64,000 bases of DNA from Symbiodinium kawagutii (GCA_009767595.1 VSDK01001314.1:217261-281260); one strand, 5' to 3'. Counted from the stretch's first letter, positions 1 to 10,283 are shown. Translations and numbers: made by a program. The notes: generated from the sequence alone by a model not told the origin.

Positions 1-2471
1 GTTGGGTTAGTTGACTAGGGTAACTACCAGGCAAATTTTAGATATAACTATAGTTATCAGCTATAAGTTGGATCATAACTAGGGTAACTACCACTTTTGG
101 TAGATATAATTAGCTTGTTAAATGGCGGCTTTGTCAACCAAGTTATAACTTGGGGGGGCCACCTTGTGAGTCCAAGTTCCAACCCCCTTTTCCATGGTAA
201 CCATGTGTTGACCGAGGACGAAGTGGACCAACCAGTAGCAATCCTGGATTGGCTGGTGGTCACACTGGCATTCCCAGCAGGTTCTCATCCACAGGTCTTT
301 AGCTGTTGCTTTGGGAATCACAGGTCACATTGGAAACTGACCGTTCCCAATGGATAAACGATCCAGAAATGGTGAAGAATCCAGCCTACTTTGGATTGCC
401 ATAGGGTATTTGTCAACCGTTGCAACTTGGTTTGTTTCAATTCCGACTATTTCTTGCTATTGACAACTTCCAAAGTGTTGATGTTTGGTAAAACTTACGA
501 GTAGTTTCATTGTTTTTGTTGCTGGTTTCTGTGTTGGTTCGGATCTTGTTGCCGTCGGTGATTCTTTTGGTGTCGTTGATGTTGCTGTGGATGATCATCC
601 GTGAGTAGATATGGTAGAATTAATCCACACGTGGCTGGCTGGATGGTATGCTGGTGAGATCAGTTGGATTGACATCCATCCCCATTTCGATTGGCAATTG
701 GTTCATGCAAGGGTGGCATCAGCAACCACAATCGCAGCTTAACATCAATGCTTTGCAAGGGAATACCCCTACAAAGGGGCAAGTTATGCTGAGTTTCTTT
801 GTTCTATATGTACTGTATAATAATAAATTTAAACATAAGTTGACACAAAACATACACACATAATCACATAATTGATGACTTTCATATGCACATGTGCTTG
901 TTTGTAGATGAACAATAGGTAGATAGATGGATAAATGAATATTATATGATTAGTTGATTTTCTACTTACATATAGACCCGCAAGGCATGTGCCGGTTCGC
1001 ACCAACTAGACATGGGTTCATTGCATTGTGAAAAACACTGGCTATAGGAAATCCTATACTTAATAATTTTACAAACAACGAGTCTGCACAGGATTTTGGG
1101 CATCCAACGTGACAATCTGCCTCGGCAAGTCTTGTGATTCACAAAATTGAATGAATATGTAAATAGATAAACAAATGAGTAGATCGATAAACGCATAACA
1201 ATATACATATATATATATTTATTTACACACAGACATGTTTACCTCATTGTAAGTGCATATGTTTTGAGTTTCAACCATGGCTCATAGTTTTCTTTGTTTG
1301 TCAAGTCCAGCAGATTTGCCAAGTCCAGCCATTCTGAGGAAAAGATTTTGGAGGCAGATGGGTTCAAGAGCTCCTCACTCCACAGATCCATGACGCAGAG
1401 ATAGGGGGAGTCGAGTGGAGTAGAGTAGCTCATGCTGTGCCCAAGTTGGGATGGCAAACGGGGAGACTGCAGCAAGCATATTTCGGGTGGTGAGGTATAC
1501 CAAGCAGCCTCCGCAAATCCATGCAATCTGAACCGGGTGCCATCACAGATCTGTGGTAGGGTTCCGTGCAGACATGCGGATCAGCGTAGCCGAGGGAGCA
1601 CAAGCCAGCCATCATGTGCAGTGTCACCTGAAAGAATAGCTGTTGTTGTCATTGAGGAGCCTCACGGCTTCCGACCATTTTTGGAGCACCTAATTTTGTC
1701 AAGATGAGATTCAATGCTTCATGCCGCTTGGGACAGCTTGTTTTTTTCCCTCTTCAAGTTCATTGGTGTATTGGCATAAGCTGATTAATTGAAACAGCAG
1801 CTGATCAACGAGTTATTTCACAATCTATCAGTTCCCTTGTTGCTGAACTGCCCAAGTATTGTCCGCCCCAAGGACTCAGATCTGAGCCGGCTTTGAGAAG
1901 CCCAAAGATGGTGCCTTGACATTGTGGACACGCTGAGAAGTATGGGACGGCACTGAGGATACCAATCCATGGCAGTAGGCAGAGGGTGGTACCTATGTAT
2001 CTAAAGCTGCACAGGCATATGTGTGTGTGTGTATTCGCGTAAATAAATATGTGTGTGTGCAGAATACATTTACATATGCAAAAAGATATCCATATGTGTT
2101 TGTTCAATCATTTATGAGAGCACCTTTATATGTAGCTGCAAACGTTCTATGGCCCTGGTGCAGTCAATTGGTGTGGATCAACCATCAAGAAAGACCAAAT
2201 GAACAACTTCTCATACGCGTCAGGGGACTTCACCAAGAGAGGGCAAGTGACTGAAAAGCTCACCGCCTAATTTTTGCAAAATCCCAAAATGCCTCCATCA
2301 CTCCCAAATCACCTCTTTGGGTTCGGGAAAAATACCCCGTGGGGGAACTCGGCGTTGCGTAAGAAACGTTAAGAAAAAACGTACACATTAAATATATATA
2401 TATATATATAATTTTATCTATTCGTATGTATGTATGGAGCTGAGTGTTTGCTTACACTTGTGTATACATGT
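1..2471. other. gene-free AT-rich stretch
   Basis: No convincing gene is visible. All open frames are short, have no recognisable domain and are interrupted by low-complexity sequence. The first 170 bases hold repeated pieces such as actagggtaactaccac that recur in diverged form near 15.8-16.0 kb and 49.0-49.5 kb (called family D here). A short TA run lies near 1206-1224 and a second at 2392-2411, just before the repeat complex that follows. Confidence 0.5.
2392..2411. repeat. (TA)n microsatellite
   Basis: Uninterrupted alternating TA of about 20 bases, one of several TA islands in the window. Confidence 0.9.
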
Positions 2472-2565
2472 ATATGGGGGCCGTTCTAAACCCCCCCTCT
2501 TTAGATTTGAGCCAAAAGTGACTTAGGTATATTTGCGGGTAAAATATTGGTCGTTTTTATGTGGG

Positions 2566-2597
2566 AGGCGCAAGAAGGCGCAAGGGCGAGCGCAAGA
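2566..2597 (+). repeat. 32-bp direct repeat, left copy
   Basis: Identical over 32 bases to 5513-5544; it begins aggcgcaagaaggcgcaagg. The match stops abruptly on both sides, as expected of a target-site duplication around the 2598-5512 insertion. Confidence 0.8.
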
Positions 2598-2600
2598 CTA

Positions 2601-3470
2601 AAGGTACTACAAGGTACTACACGGTACTACAAAGTACTACAAGGTACTACAAAGTACTACAAGGTACTACAAGGTACCACAAGGTACTACAAGGTAGTAC
2701 AGGGTACTACAAGGTACTACAAGGTACTACAAGGTAGTACAAGGTAGTACAGGGTACTACAAGGTAGTACAAGGTACTACAAGGTACTCCAAGGTACTAC
2801 AAGGTAGTACAGGGTACTACAAGGTACTACAAGGTACTACAAGGTACTCCAAGGTACTACAAGGTACTACAAGGTACTACAAGGTACTACAAGGTACTAC
2901 AAGGTAGTACAGGGTACTACAAGGTACTACAAGGTACTACAAGGTACTCCAAGGTACTACAAGGTACTACAAGGTACTACAAGGTACTACAAGGTACTAC
3001 AAGGTAGTACAGGGTACTACAAGGTACTACAAGGTACTACAAGGTAGTACAGGGTACTACAAGGTACTACAAGGTACTACAAGGTACTACAAGGTAGTAC
3101 AGGGTACTACAAGGTAGTACAAGGTACTACAAGGTACTCCAAGGTACTACAAGGTAGTACAGGGTACGACAAGGTACTACAAGGTACTACAAGGTACTAC
3201 AAGGTAGTACAGGGTACTACAAGGTAGTACAAGGTACTACAAGGTACTCCAAGGTACTACAAGGTAGTACAGGGTACGACAAGGTACTACAAGGTACTAC
3301 AAGGTACTACAAGGTAGTACAGGGTACTACAAGGTACTACAAGGTACTACAAGGTACTACAAGGTAGTACAGGGTACTACAAGGTACTACAAGGTACCAC
3401 AAGGTACTCCAAGGTACTACAAGGTACTACAAGGTACTACAAGGGACTACAAGGTACGACAAGGGAGGAC
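2601..3470 (+). repeat. 10-bp satellite, 87 units
   Basis: Tandem array of 87 decamers with consensus aaggtactac. Variant units (aaggtagtac, agggtactac, aaggtactcc, agggtacgac) recur in a fixed order. The block 3101-3210 is repeated exactly at 3211-3320, giving a 110-bp higher-order unit of 11 monomers. Neighbouring GTACTAC and GTAGTAC are reverse complements, so the array can form many small hairpins. It is not coding: the open frame through it reads a repeated KVLQGTTRYY. Confidence 0.97.
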
Positions 3471-3540
3471 ACGGTTTGGTGCTTTTGGCACTCTTGTTGT
3501 TTGGGCAGCTTCCGTGTGTGCGTGGTGCGGCTGCCGCTTG

Positions 3541-3584
3541 GTCTGAAACAGGTCTGAAACATGTTTGAAACAAGTCTGAAACAG
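3541..3584 (+). repeat. short tandem repeat of tctgaaaca
   Basis: Four imperfect copies of a unit near gtctgaaacag, just before the ACT microsatellite. Confidence 0.7.
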
Positions 3585-3586
3585 CT

Positions 3587-3643
3587 TTTATTACTACTAT
3601 TAGTATTATTATTACTACTACTTATAATATTTTGATTATTATT

Positions 3644-3674
<31 letters not shown>

Positions 3675-3757
3675 CTACTACTACTACTACTATTACTACT
3701 ACTACTACTACTACTATTATTATTACTATTACTACTACTACTACTACTACTACTACA

Positions 3758-3809
<52 letters not shown>

Positions 3810-3906
3810 TTATTACTACTACTACTACTATTATTACTACTACTACTACTACTATTATTACTACTACTATTATTACTATTACTACTACTGTTACTATACT
3901 ACCATT
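3587..3906 (+). repeat. ACT/ATT/AAC trinucleotide microsatellite
   Basis: About 320 bases of almost pure ACT with blocks of ATT and an early AAC run. It yields a spurious poly-Thr/Ile open frame. Confidence 0.97.
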
Positions 3907-3917
3907 TTTATTAAAAC

Positions 3918-5387
3918 ATGCGTGAGCCTAATTTTTTGTTAACCTTATTTCTTACTGTATTTCACACACTGACTCAGGACGCCATCTGCCCTCTTTGCAG
4001 AGGACAAGATTCGATGGAGCATCGCCTACAACATTGCCCTGCTCGTGAAGTTCGTGCTGCTTCTCCTCTCCAAGCAGGGCAGCTTGCAGCTTGGCCCTAC
4101 TACAAGAAAATCCGTTGTTTGGCCTCAGCCAATCCTTGGTATGCACGCTTTCGCACTTTGCAATGTGAGGGCGATGAGGTGGTTGAACATTCTGGCATTG
4201 GTGTGCCCTCTACGCACTGCGACCTCTTCACAGACGGCTCCAGCCATGGTGGCAGCCTTCCGGACTATGCTCTTGCGTCATGGGCTGTGGTTTGCCCGGC
4301 AAGAGATCATTGGGTGGTCCGAGGCGCACTAGCAGGCCTTCACCAATCTGCAGATCGGGCCGAGTTGCGTGCAGGTGTGGCCGCCATTGAGTATGCCATC
4401 CACTACAATTGCTCCGCTACCATTTGGTCGGACAGCACCTACTTTGCCAACGGTCTTCATCGCCTTCTCCTGGACTCTGCTGATGTCCCGGATTCTAGCA
4501 ACGAGGACCTTTGGCAGCAGCTGCAAGACCTACTTGTCCATCGGACCATTGGGCTTCAGATTCAGCATGTTGCCAGTCACCGACCGGTACCTCTTCGAGA
4601 CTACGATGCCGACGACTGGACGGCGCGCTGGAATCGTCGCGCTGACCATGAAGCTGGTCGCGCAATGCTACTACATCCTGCTGATCTTCGACGTGCTCAC
4701 GGCGCTCTATGGCAACATCATCGAGCAGAAGTTCAAGATCTTCAACGTCTCCAAGCCTTACATTTGGCCCTCTATGATGCTCGCCTCCAAGCCCTGCCGT
4801 TGGTGGAGGAGCTGGCACCTTTGGAGCCTGACGAGATTGTGGATGCGGAGGTTGAGTGGGAAAGCCCTCCGCGCCAGGACCCGTTTGGGGATGCCATCTT
4901 AGAGTGGCAATTGGGCCCTGAGTTCGAGACCGTCAAGGCGCGCTATGGCATGGACTTCAGCAAGAACTTCATGGCCGTTCTGGTGCAATGGGCAGATGAG
5001 TGTGGCGGATTGACCGCTGAGGTGACCTTCCTGGAGCTGGCGATCTATCTTGGTGATTTTAAGCCTCCGTGGCTACCAAGACAGCATCCTGCACAGCACA
5101 ATGTTGGGGTCAACGAGGCCGTCTCTGTCACGAACCAGTTTCGAGAGCCTACTGTGGCTCTTCTTCTACGCTTGGTGCGGTCCTATCTGCACTTTTTGAG
5201 CGCCTTTTTCAATTTTGATTGGATCTCCAACAAAAGCCTCCTGGCTTATGGGGTCCATACTCCGCAAAGTGGCCTGCACCTTTGCATGCCCCACCAGGTC
5301 CGTCGCCACGTCAAAATGGCGCTGGCAAGTTTCACCAGACGTCGACCGGTGCGCATCGCTAATGACTTAGCACGGCCCATCAACTGA
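3918..5387 (+). CDS. LINE ORF2 C-terminal fragment: zinc-knuckle plus RNase H
   Basis: Open frame of 489 residues. Residues 1-19 come from flanking sequence and the target duplication; the element starts at Gln20, so the ATG at 3918 is accidental. A CxxC-x7-H-x4-C knuckle (C24, C27, H35, C40) precedes a type I RNase H domain with the expected acidic residues: D106 in FTDGSS, E149 in RAEL, D172 in WSDST and D243 in RRADHE. RNase H removes RNA from the RNA/cDNA hybrid during retrotransposition. Residues from about 260 onward form a C-terminal extension with no family I recognise. Endonuclease and reverse transcriptase are missing through 5' truncation, so this copy cannot move by itself. The frame is intact, which with the identical target duplications argues for a recent insertion. 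Confidence 0.85.
   Translation: MREPNFLLTLFLTVFHTLTQDAICPLCRGQDSMEHRLQHCPAREVRAASPLQAGQLAAWPYYKKIRCLASANPWYARFRTLQCEGDEVVEHSGIGVPSTHCDLFTDGSSHGGSLPDYALASWAVVCPARDHWVVRGALAGLHQSADRAELRAGVAAIEYAIHYNCSATIWSDSTYFANGLHRLLLDSADVPDSSNEDLWQQLQDLLVHRTIGLQIQHVASHRPVPLRDYDADDWTARWNRRADHEAGRAMLLHPADLRRAHGALWQHHRAEVQDLQRLQALHLALYDARLQALPLVEELAPLEPDEIVDAEVEWESPPRQDPFGDAILEWQLGPEFETVKARYGMDFSKNFMAVLVQWADECGGLTAEVTFLELAIYLGDFKPPWLPRQHPAQHNVGVNEAVSVTNQFREPTVALLLRLVRSYLHFLSAFFNFDWISNKSLLAYGVHTPQSGLHLCMPHQVRRHVKMALASFTRRRPVRIANDLARPIN
3937..3974 (+). repeat. 38-bp target-site duplication, left copy
   Basis: Identical over 38 bases to 5453-5490. The bases outside the match differ on both sides. This marks the left border of the truncated LINE. 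Confidence 0.92.
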
Positions 5388-5452
5388 GATGGCGGGTGGG
5401 CAATAGCTCCCACTGTATATACTGTGGGACTACCACCGACAGAGTCCGCGCG
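3975..5452 (+). mobile_element. 5'-truncated non-LTR retrotransposon (LINE)
   Basis: A 1478-bp insertion, richer in G and C than its surroundings and bounded by a perfect 38-bp direct repeat. It contains the 3' part of a LINE: zinc-knuckle, RNase H domain, C-terminal extension and a 65-bp 3' UTR without poly(A). The UTR holds a hairpin (tcccac at 5408-5413 pairs with gtggga at 5424-5429). Truncation at the 5' end plus long target duplications is the signature of target-primed reverse transcription. The protein differs strongly from the RNase H region of the large LINE at 52.8-63 kb, so it belongs to another family. Confidence 0.9.
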
Positions 5453-5490
5453 TGTTAACCTTATTTCTTACTGTATTTCACACACTGACT
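5453..5490 (+). repeat. 38-bp target-site duplication, right copy
   Basis: Identical to 3937-3974; right border of the truncated LINE. Confidence 0.92.
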
Positions 5491-5512
5491 AAAATGCGTA
5501 ATAAACGCAGGC

Positions 5513-5544
5513 AGGCGCAAGAAGGCGCAAGGGCGAGCGCAAGA
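5513..5544 (+). repeat. 32-bp direct repeat, right copy
   Basis: Identical to 2566-2597 and in the same orientation; closes the 2.9-kb insertion. Confidence 0.8.
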
Positions 5545-5593
5545 GAACGAAAGTAACGCAGTGTGAAAAAGGAATTTAGAACAACCCCCATAT

Positions 5594-6997
5594 GACGGTG
5601 CATACATTTTTATTTACTCTACTATAAGTGAGTATCCTGATTATCATGCTTGAATTGTATGCCGATTATTCACTTCTGTAAACAAGCTTGCAAATACCCA
5701 CCATGCTGAAGCATATCATCCAGCATTGAACATAGAACAATGTATAGCGGGTATATCCTGATCATTATTAGCCAGCTGATTGATCACAATAGTAAGTTAG
5801 TACGTGTGTCGATTAACAACCACAACTGGCCATGCGCAACAAATCTTAACCTTACAAACCATCATCATCCGGCTTGTCCACCAAACAACTGGTTGGTAGT
5901 TTCAAACATGTGTTGATTTTCCCTAGTTTATATGAACAAATGGTAGGTTGACAGACATTCAGCAGGTTAGTTCAACCACCAAGGCGCCGTCTCAGCCGAG
6001 TCAGATTCTCAAGATGTCCACGGCTCCACCGGCAAACTACAAACCCGTTTGGGCGCCGTGCTCGACCAATGCCACTCTGATCTCGCCCCTGGGCAGACGC
6101 CACCAAGTGGGCCACTGGTTGAGGATGGACTCAGCCAAGTTCTGCTAAGGGGTTACCCCTAAACCACAAAAAATCCATGATATCTCGTGGGGGGATCGAT
6201 GATTTGGAGGGACCATGTCCAGACACGAGCTCGAACTGGTCTTGTCTTTGGGATGCTGTAGAACTCACATATCTCAATGACTTTGAGATTTCCAACTGAT
6301 GTTTTTGGGCTTCCAGCTTCGTTTTCGACAGGGTTACTTATTTGATTTTCTTTGGGTTGCCAGATTCACCCCCCCGGAGTTAGAATTTGATGTTTACATT
6401 ATCAGCACGCCGACGTTGGGTTGATTGATTATTGGACCCCACATGCAGTATTTCCAGTGGTAGAAAATGAGAGGGAATTCGGTCTCAACAAGTGAGTGTG
6501 TTGTTTTGTGTAAAATACCCTACCCTGGAAGTTGTACCGTGGAATTTGTTGCGCATAGTGCATGATCACAGACACTGTCAAACTGGTCTGATTTCTTCCA
6601 TCGACAACTGTACATTGATGATTGCTGGACTCCGATGACTCAAATAGATACACTATGCAGGGCACCATTCATGGCCAAGATGTGATTGAATTGCCGCAGA
6701 AATACCGACCATTTGGCTATATTGTGTTTTGTTTTTGATCTAGACGTGTCATCATGTAATCCTGATTGCAAATTATATTTGCCTGGTGGATGGATATGAA
6801 TACTTGCGTATACATACATGCACATCTAGATATTGTTGTTTTTTTTGGCAATTGTGCAGTCAATGGACATACATGCATAGATTGAATATATCTAGACATG
6901 ATATACCAAACATGTGTAATGATATGCATACATCTAAGCTGATACGAGCATGTTCTCAATATGCAGAATATGTTTGGTTTACACATACATATTTACA
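5594..6997. other. gene-free stretch
   Basis: Apart from a family C element at 5888-5982 I see nothing supportable. Open frames are below 90 codons and lack motifs. Confidence 0.5.
5888..5982 (+). mobile_element. family C short interspersed element
   Basis: Starts with ctggttggtagttt and ends near aaccaccaag, with the family core (tccctagt, then acaaatggt.ggttgac). Inverted ends of about 13 bp and a length near 100 bp suggest a MITE-like element. It is diverged from the other copies. Confidence 0.55.
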
Positions 6998-7006
6998 CTT
7001 CCAGGT
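6998..7006 (+). repeat. 9-bp target-site duplication, left copy
   Basis: cttccaggt, repeated exactly at 8127-8135 on the other side of the inverted-repeat element. Confidence 0.6.
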
Positions 7007-7076
7007 GGAGGGCCATTTTCTTAGGGAATTTATTTTTTTTAGTTTGGGGAATTTTTGTTTTTTTCCCTATCCCTGT

Positions 7077-7351
7077 TGCTTTCCTGCTTTTCTGTTTTAC
7101 TGCTTTTCTGCTTTCCTGCTTTTCTGCTTTCCTGCTTTTCTGCTCCTCCGCTTTCCTGCTTTTCTGCTTTTCTGCTTTCCTGCTTTTCTGCTTTCCTGCT
7201 TTTCTGCTTTTCTGCTTTTCTGCCTCTCTGCTTTTCTGCCTCTCTGCTTCTCTTCTTCTCTGCTTCTCTGCTTTCCTGCTTTCCTGCTTCTCTGCTTCTC
7301 TGCTTTTCTGCTTTTCTGCTTCTTTGTTTTTTTTGCTTCTTTGTTCTTCTG
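7077..7351 (+). repeat. CTGCTTTTCTG / CTGCTTTCCTG minisatellite
   Basis: About 27 units of roughly 10 bp, strongly pyrimidine-biased on the plus strand. All six frames are long and low-complexity (poly Phe/Leu/Cys on plus, Lys/Ser/Glu/Arg on minus), so none is a credible gene. Confidence 0.95.
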
Positions 7352-7379
7352 CCTTGCAAAGGCAAGGCAAACCAAACCT

Positions 7380-7507
7380 TAAAACTCCTAAACCCTAAAA
7401 CCCTAAGGCCCTAAAACACTTAAACCTTAAAACACCGAAAAACTGAAAGACCCAAACTCTCAAACCCTGAAAACCTTTAACCCTAACATTTGAAACCCTA
7501 AAACAGC
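7380..7507 (+). repeat. degenerate telomere-like CCCTAAA repeats
   Basis: Loose repetition of aaaccctaa and variants (aaaccttaa, aaacaccga). Plant-type TTTAGGG telomere repeats are known in dinoflagellates, but this block is short, degenerate and internal, so it is an interstitial remnant or just a local repeat. Confidence 0.6.
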
Positions 7508-7539
7508 CCTCCCCGCTATCATGTATCATATATATCAGA

Positions 7540-7768
7540 NNNNNNNNNNNNNNNNNNNNNNNNNNNNNNNNNNNNNNNNNNNNNNNNNNNNNNNNNNNNN
7601 NNNNNNNNNNNNNNNNNNNNNNNNNNNNNNNNNNNNNNNNNNNNNNNNNNNNNNNNNNNNNNNNNNNNNNNNNNNNNNNNNNNNNNNNNNNNNNNNNNNN
7701 NNNNNNNNNNNNNNNNNNNNNNNNNNNNNNNNNNNNNNNNNNNNNNNNNNNNNNNNNNNNNNNNNNNN
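7540..7768. other. assembly gap (229 N)
   Basis: Run of N inside the inverted-repeat element, immediately before a 42-bp tandem repeat. The gap probably contains more of that repeat. Confidence 1.
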
Positions 7769-8050
7769 TTTCCCAAAATGCAGCAAATACCATGCAAAGT
7801 AGGAGTCTGCTTTCCCAAAATGCAGCAAATACCATGCAAAGTAAGAGTCTGCTTTCCCAAAATGCGCCAAATACCGTGCAAAGTAAGGACTTACTTAGTT
7901 CCCCAAACGCAGCAAATACCATGCAAAGTAAGATGCTTATTTCCCCAAAAGCAGCAAATACCACGCAAAATGCGAGGCTGACTTCCCGAAATGCAGCAAA
8001 TACCACGCAAAATGACAGGTTCTGGCTCGAAACTGCTGCAAATACCAGGG
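7769..8050 (+). repeat. 42-bp tandem repeat
   Basis: About 6.5 units beginning tttcccaaaatgcagcaaat. The first two are nearly identical (7769-7810 and 7811-7852) and later ones are diverged and 40-48 bp long. They border the N gap. Confidence 0.92.
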
Positions 8051-8126
8051 GAAGGGCTCCAGGAAAGGAAAAAAAGAAAAATTCCCCAAACTAAAAAAAA
8101 TAAATTCCCCAAACAATTTCCAACCC

Positions 8127-8135
8127 CTTCCAGGT
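8127..8135 (+). repeat. 9-bp target-site duplication, right copy
   Basis: cttccaggt, matching 6998-7006. Confidence 0.6.
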
Positions 8136-8432
8136 CTGCATAATACACGAAAAATCTTTACACTTTACACAACCTGCATACGGTCTCCACTCTTGAGGCT
8201 GGATCCACCAGCAGACCAGAACTGGCAGAGCCAAAGTATCGCCGGAGCCGGTGCGGGATCTCTGGCTGCTGTTGGTTTGTGGGTTCCTCATGTGGTGCTT
8301 AAATGACAAGAAACGACCATGTTTGCCCTCTTCTGTTGCAAATGGGTACGGTATTGCGCGTGTGTATTGTATACATGAAATATGTATCTCAGTTGGTATA
8401 TACAGAAATGGGCGGGGGAACCCATTTTCCCA

Positions 8433-8535
8433 ACTGGTTGGTGGTTTGATTGACATGTTCTTTATTCTCCTTAGTGATTATTAACAAATGGTTGGTTGAC
8501 TGACATTTTCAATAGGGGTGGTTCAATCACCAACC
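8433..8535 (+). mobile_element. family C short interspersed element
   Basis: Begins ctggttggtggtttg, has the core tattaacaaatggttggttg, and ends with the partly complementary gttcaatcaccaac. Confidence 0.65.
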
Positions 8536-8840
8536 TCAAATAGTTTTGCATTTTTTTGATATTGTTGGTCATATTCCCCAACACTGTCCATTGTAAACCT
8601 CAATCACTCACTAGTGAGGAACTATTATCCATCCTGAAGTCAAACTATTTCTAACTTGTCCGAAAATCCTTCTCATTAGGAACCATGATTTCCTATGATA
8701 TGATTCAGATTTGTTCAATCACGAATAGCCAGTCATCACCACAATCAAACACAAATACCTGCTTTTGACCATCCGCTTTGCCGGTCCCTCCAACTCCAAG
8801 CATTTTTTCATTGCGCTCTTTGGAGGACCAACATGAAATC

Positions 8841-8960
8841 ATTTGGCAGTGGGTCAAAACCCTGTACCCCTGGTTCCCCTATCATTAACCATTAGTTTCC
8901 CTATGGTTTTGTTGGTTATTAACCACCATTATTGGTTGGTTAGTATTGACTCATGGCCAT
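8841..8960 (+). mobile_element. family A short interspersed element
   Basis: Begins atttggcagtgggtcaaaac, contains the family core ctggttcccctatcattaac and ends ttgactcatggccat, the imperfect reverse complement of the start. A 7-bp repeat tgaaatc touches both ends and may be the target duplication. Confidence 0.75.
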
Positions 8961-10283
8961 CTGAAATCCAGTTGCTCAGCATCCCCAGCTACCTCTCTGG
9001 CAACACGTAGCAGTCCAGTCCCAGCCGTTTCTTCAGCGGTGTTTGGGGCGCCATGGGGCAGTAAGGTGTCGAGAGTCGCTCGTTGAGGTCTACCATGACG
9101 CAACTGGAGAAGGAGTGGCTGCGCAAAGCAGAGCTAAGGTTACCAAACACCTACCCTCTGGCAACTATCCTGGAAGCTGAAAATAACATTTGTTTAAGGC
9201 AAAACCATTATAGATAATTAGTGGATTTGTCTACTTCCGGGTTAGTTTTTGTTGGAGAGGAAGTGAGATGCTGGGGATGCTCATCCCAGTTGGACCCTGG
9301 TAGTAGCACTCGTTGGGATGAAGCAACTTAGCCATTGGGAAAGCAGTGGTTTGGGGGGCAGGGGAAGACTCTCATGGGTGATGTTTTTTTTCAAACATCC
9401 AGGCAAGATGCACATGAATCACTTTAGGAGAGAAATCTGAAATTATGGGAGACTACCATGTTTGGGAATAACCCATACAGCATCTTGCCCACCTTGCACG
9501 GCTTCTCGCCAGTCTATTCAGAGCGATTACATACAGCAGATGGCTTGGAACACCAAGTACCTTGGTAGCACGGCCGCTGGATGAGGGTGACGACTGCTGC
9601 TTCAAGTACAGCAAGACATTCATCCCATGGAAGATCCACTTCAATGGAATAAGCTCCATTTCACCAGCTCATAGCTGGTTTCTCACCAAACATCAGTGGT
9701 TTGTTAGTTGCTGTGGGTTTTCAGCTAGATCGATAGCAGGTCCGAGATGGGGCCCGACCCAGGGGTGCCACCAAGCTTCGGGGTGGTGCGGCTATGGAGG
9801 ACTACCGGCAGAGCCGGTGAGTAAGAACTGTGGAGTCATCATCATCTGACTGATTTGCTGTCACCAAAAGTGCTTGGTGTTTCATGTTTGACTCCAAACC
9901 CCTTCAGTGGTTTGATGCCTGGAAAGTTGATATTGTCCAAACCTTCATGTTCGAGAACCGCGCTGCCGCGGATTTGAAGAGGAACATCTACGGGAAACAT
10001 CCGAATATCTATAATATAAACACATCATATCAACAAACGCAAAACATAACATCTAAACTAACAAGATCAACGAAGACACACCTCCAAAATGTTTATGGAT
10101 CGCGCCCCAAGACTATGATCAATGGCCAAATCTGCCTAGTGTCATGCCAGAAACTGCTTGATATCTCAGCTCAGTTTACTTTTGGAACAAAAGAATTCTC
10201 ATCTTGGCTGCTGGTGGCCGCAAACGGTATCGTCATGAGTGTGCATTCTACAAGACAGCAATGTCCTTGGGTAATCATAGAGG

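Larger units (their letters stand above)
2472..5593. mobile_element. inverted-repeat element split by nested insertions
   Basis: The left end atatgggggccgttctaaa (2472-2490) matches the reverse complement of the right end (5575-5593) at 17 of 19 positions. Removing everything between the 32-bp direct repeats at 2566 and 5513 leaves only about 175 bp, the size of a small non-autonomous element. I infer a MITE-like element later split by a 2.9-kb insertion, which in turn received a truncated LINE. ATAT is palindromic at both borders, so the target duplication cannot be defined. The alternative is chance similarity of G-rich ends. Confidence 0.45.
7007..8126. mobile_element. 1.1-kb terminal-inverted-repeat element, MULE-like
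   Basis: The left arm (7007-7066) and the reverse complement of the right arm (8067-8126) share about 45 well-matched bases around the core gggaatttattttttttag. Both outer ends begin with GG-rich sequence, and a 9-bp direct repeat flanks the whole. A 9-bp duplication with long inverted ends starting in G is typical of Mutator-like elements. No transposase is present; the interior is only repeats and an assembly gap, so it would be non-autonomous. A foldback element is the alternative. Confidence 0.6.

Noticed and set aside
3632-3925. 97-codon Thr/Ile frame
   Set aside because: Produced by the ACT/ATT microsatellite.
4495-4818. 107-codon minus-strand frame inside the truncated LINE
   Set aside because: Shadow of the RNase H reading frame in GC-richer sequence.
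7039-7414. Long open frames on both strands (Lys/Arg/Glu/Ser-rich on minus, Phe/Leu/Cys-rich on plus)
   Set aside because: They are translations of a 10-bp minisatellite in all frames.
7395-8006. 203-codon minus-strand frame and relatives spanning the N run
   Set aside because: Most of the frame is unknown bases; the rest is the 42-bp tandem repeat and telomere-like sequence.
7769-8050. CRISPR-like array
   Set aside because: Units are contiguous and diverge along their whole length; there are no constant repeats with unique spacers, and the genome is eukaryotic.
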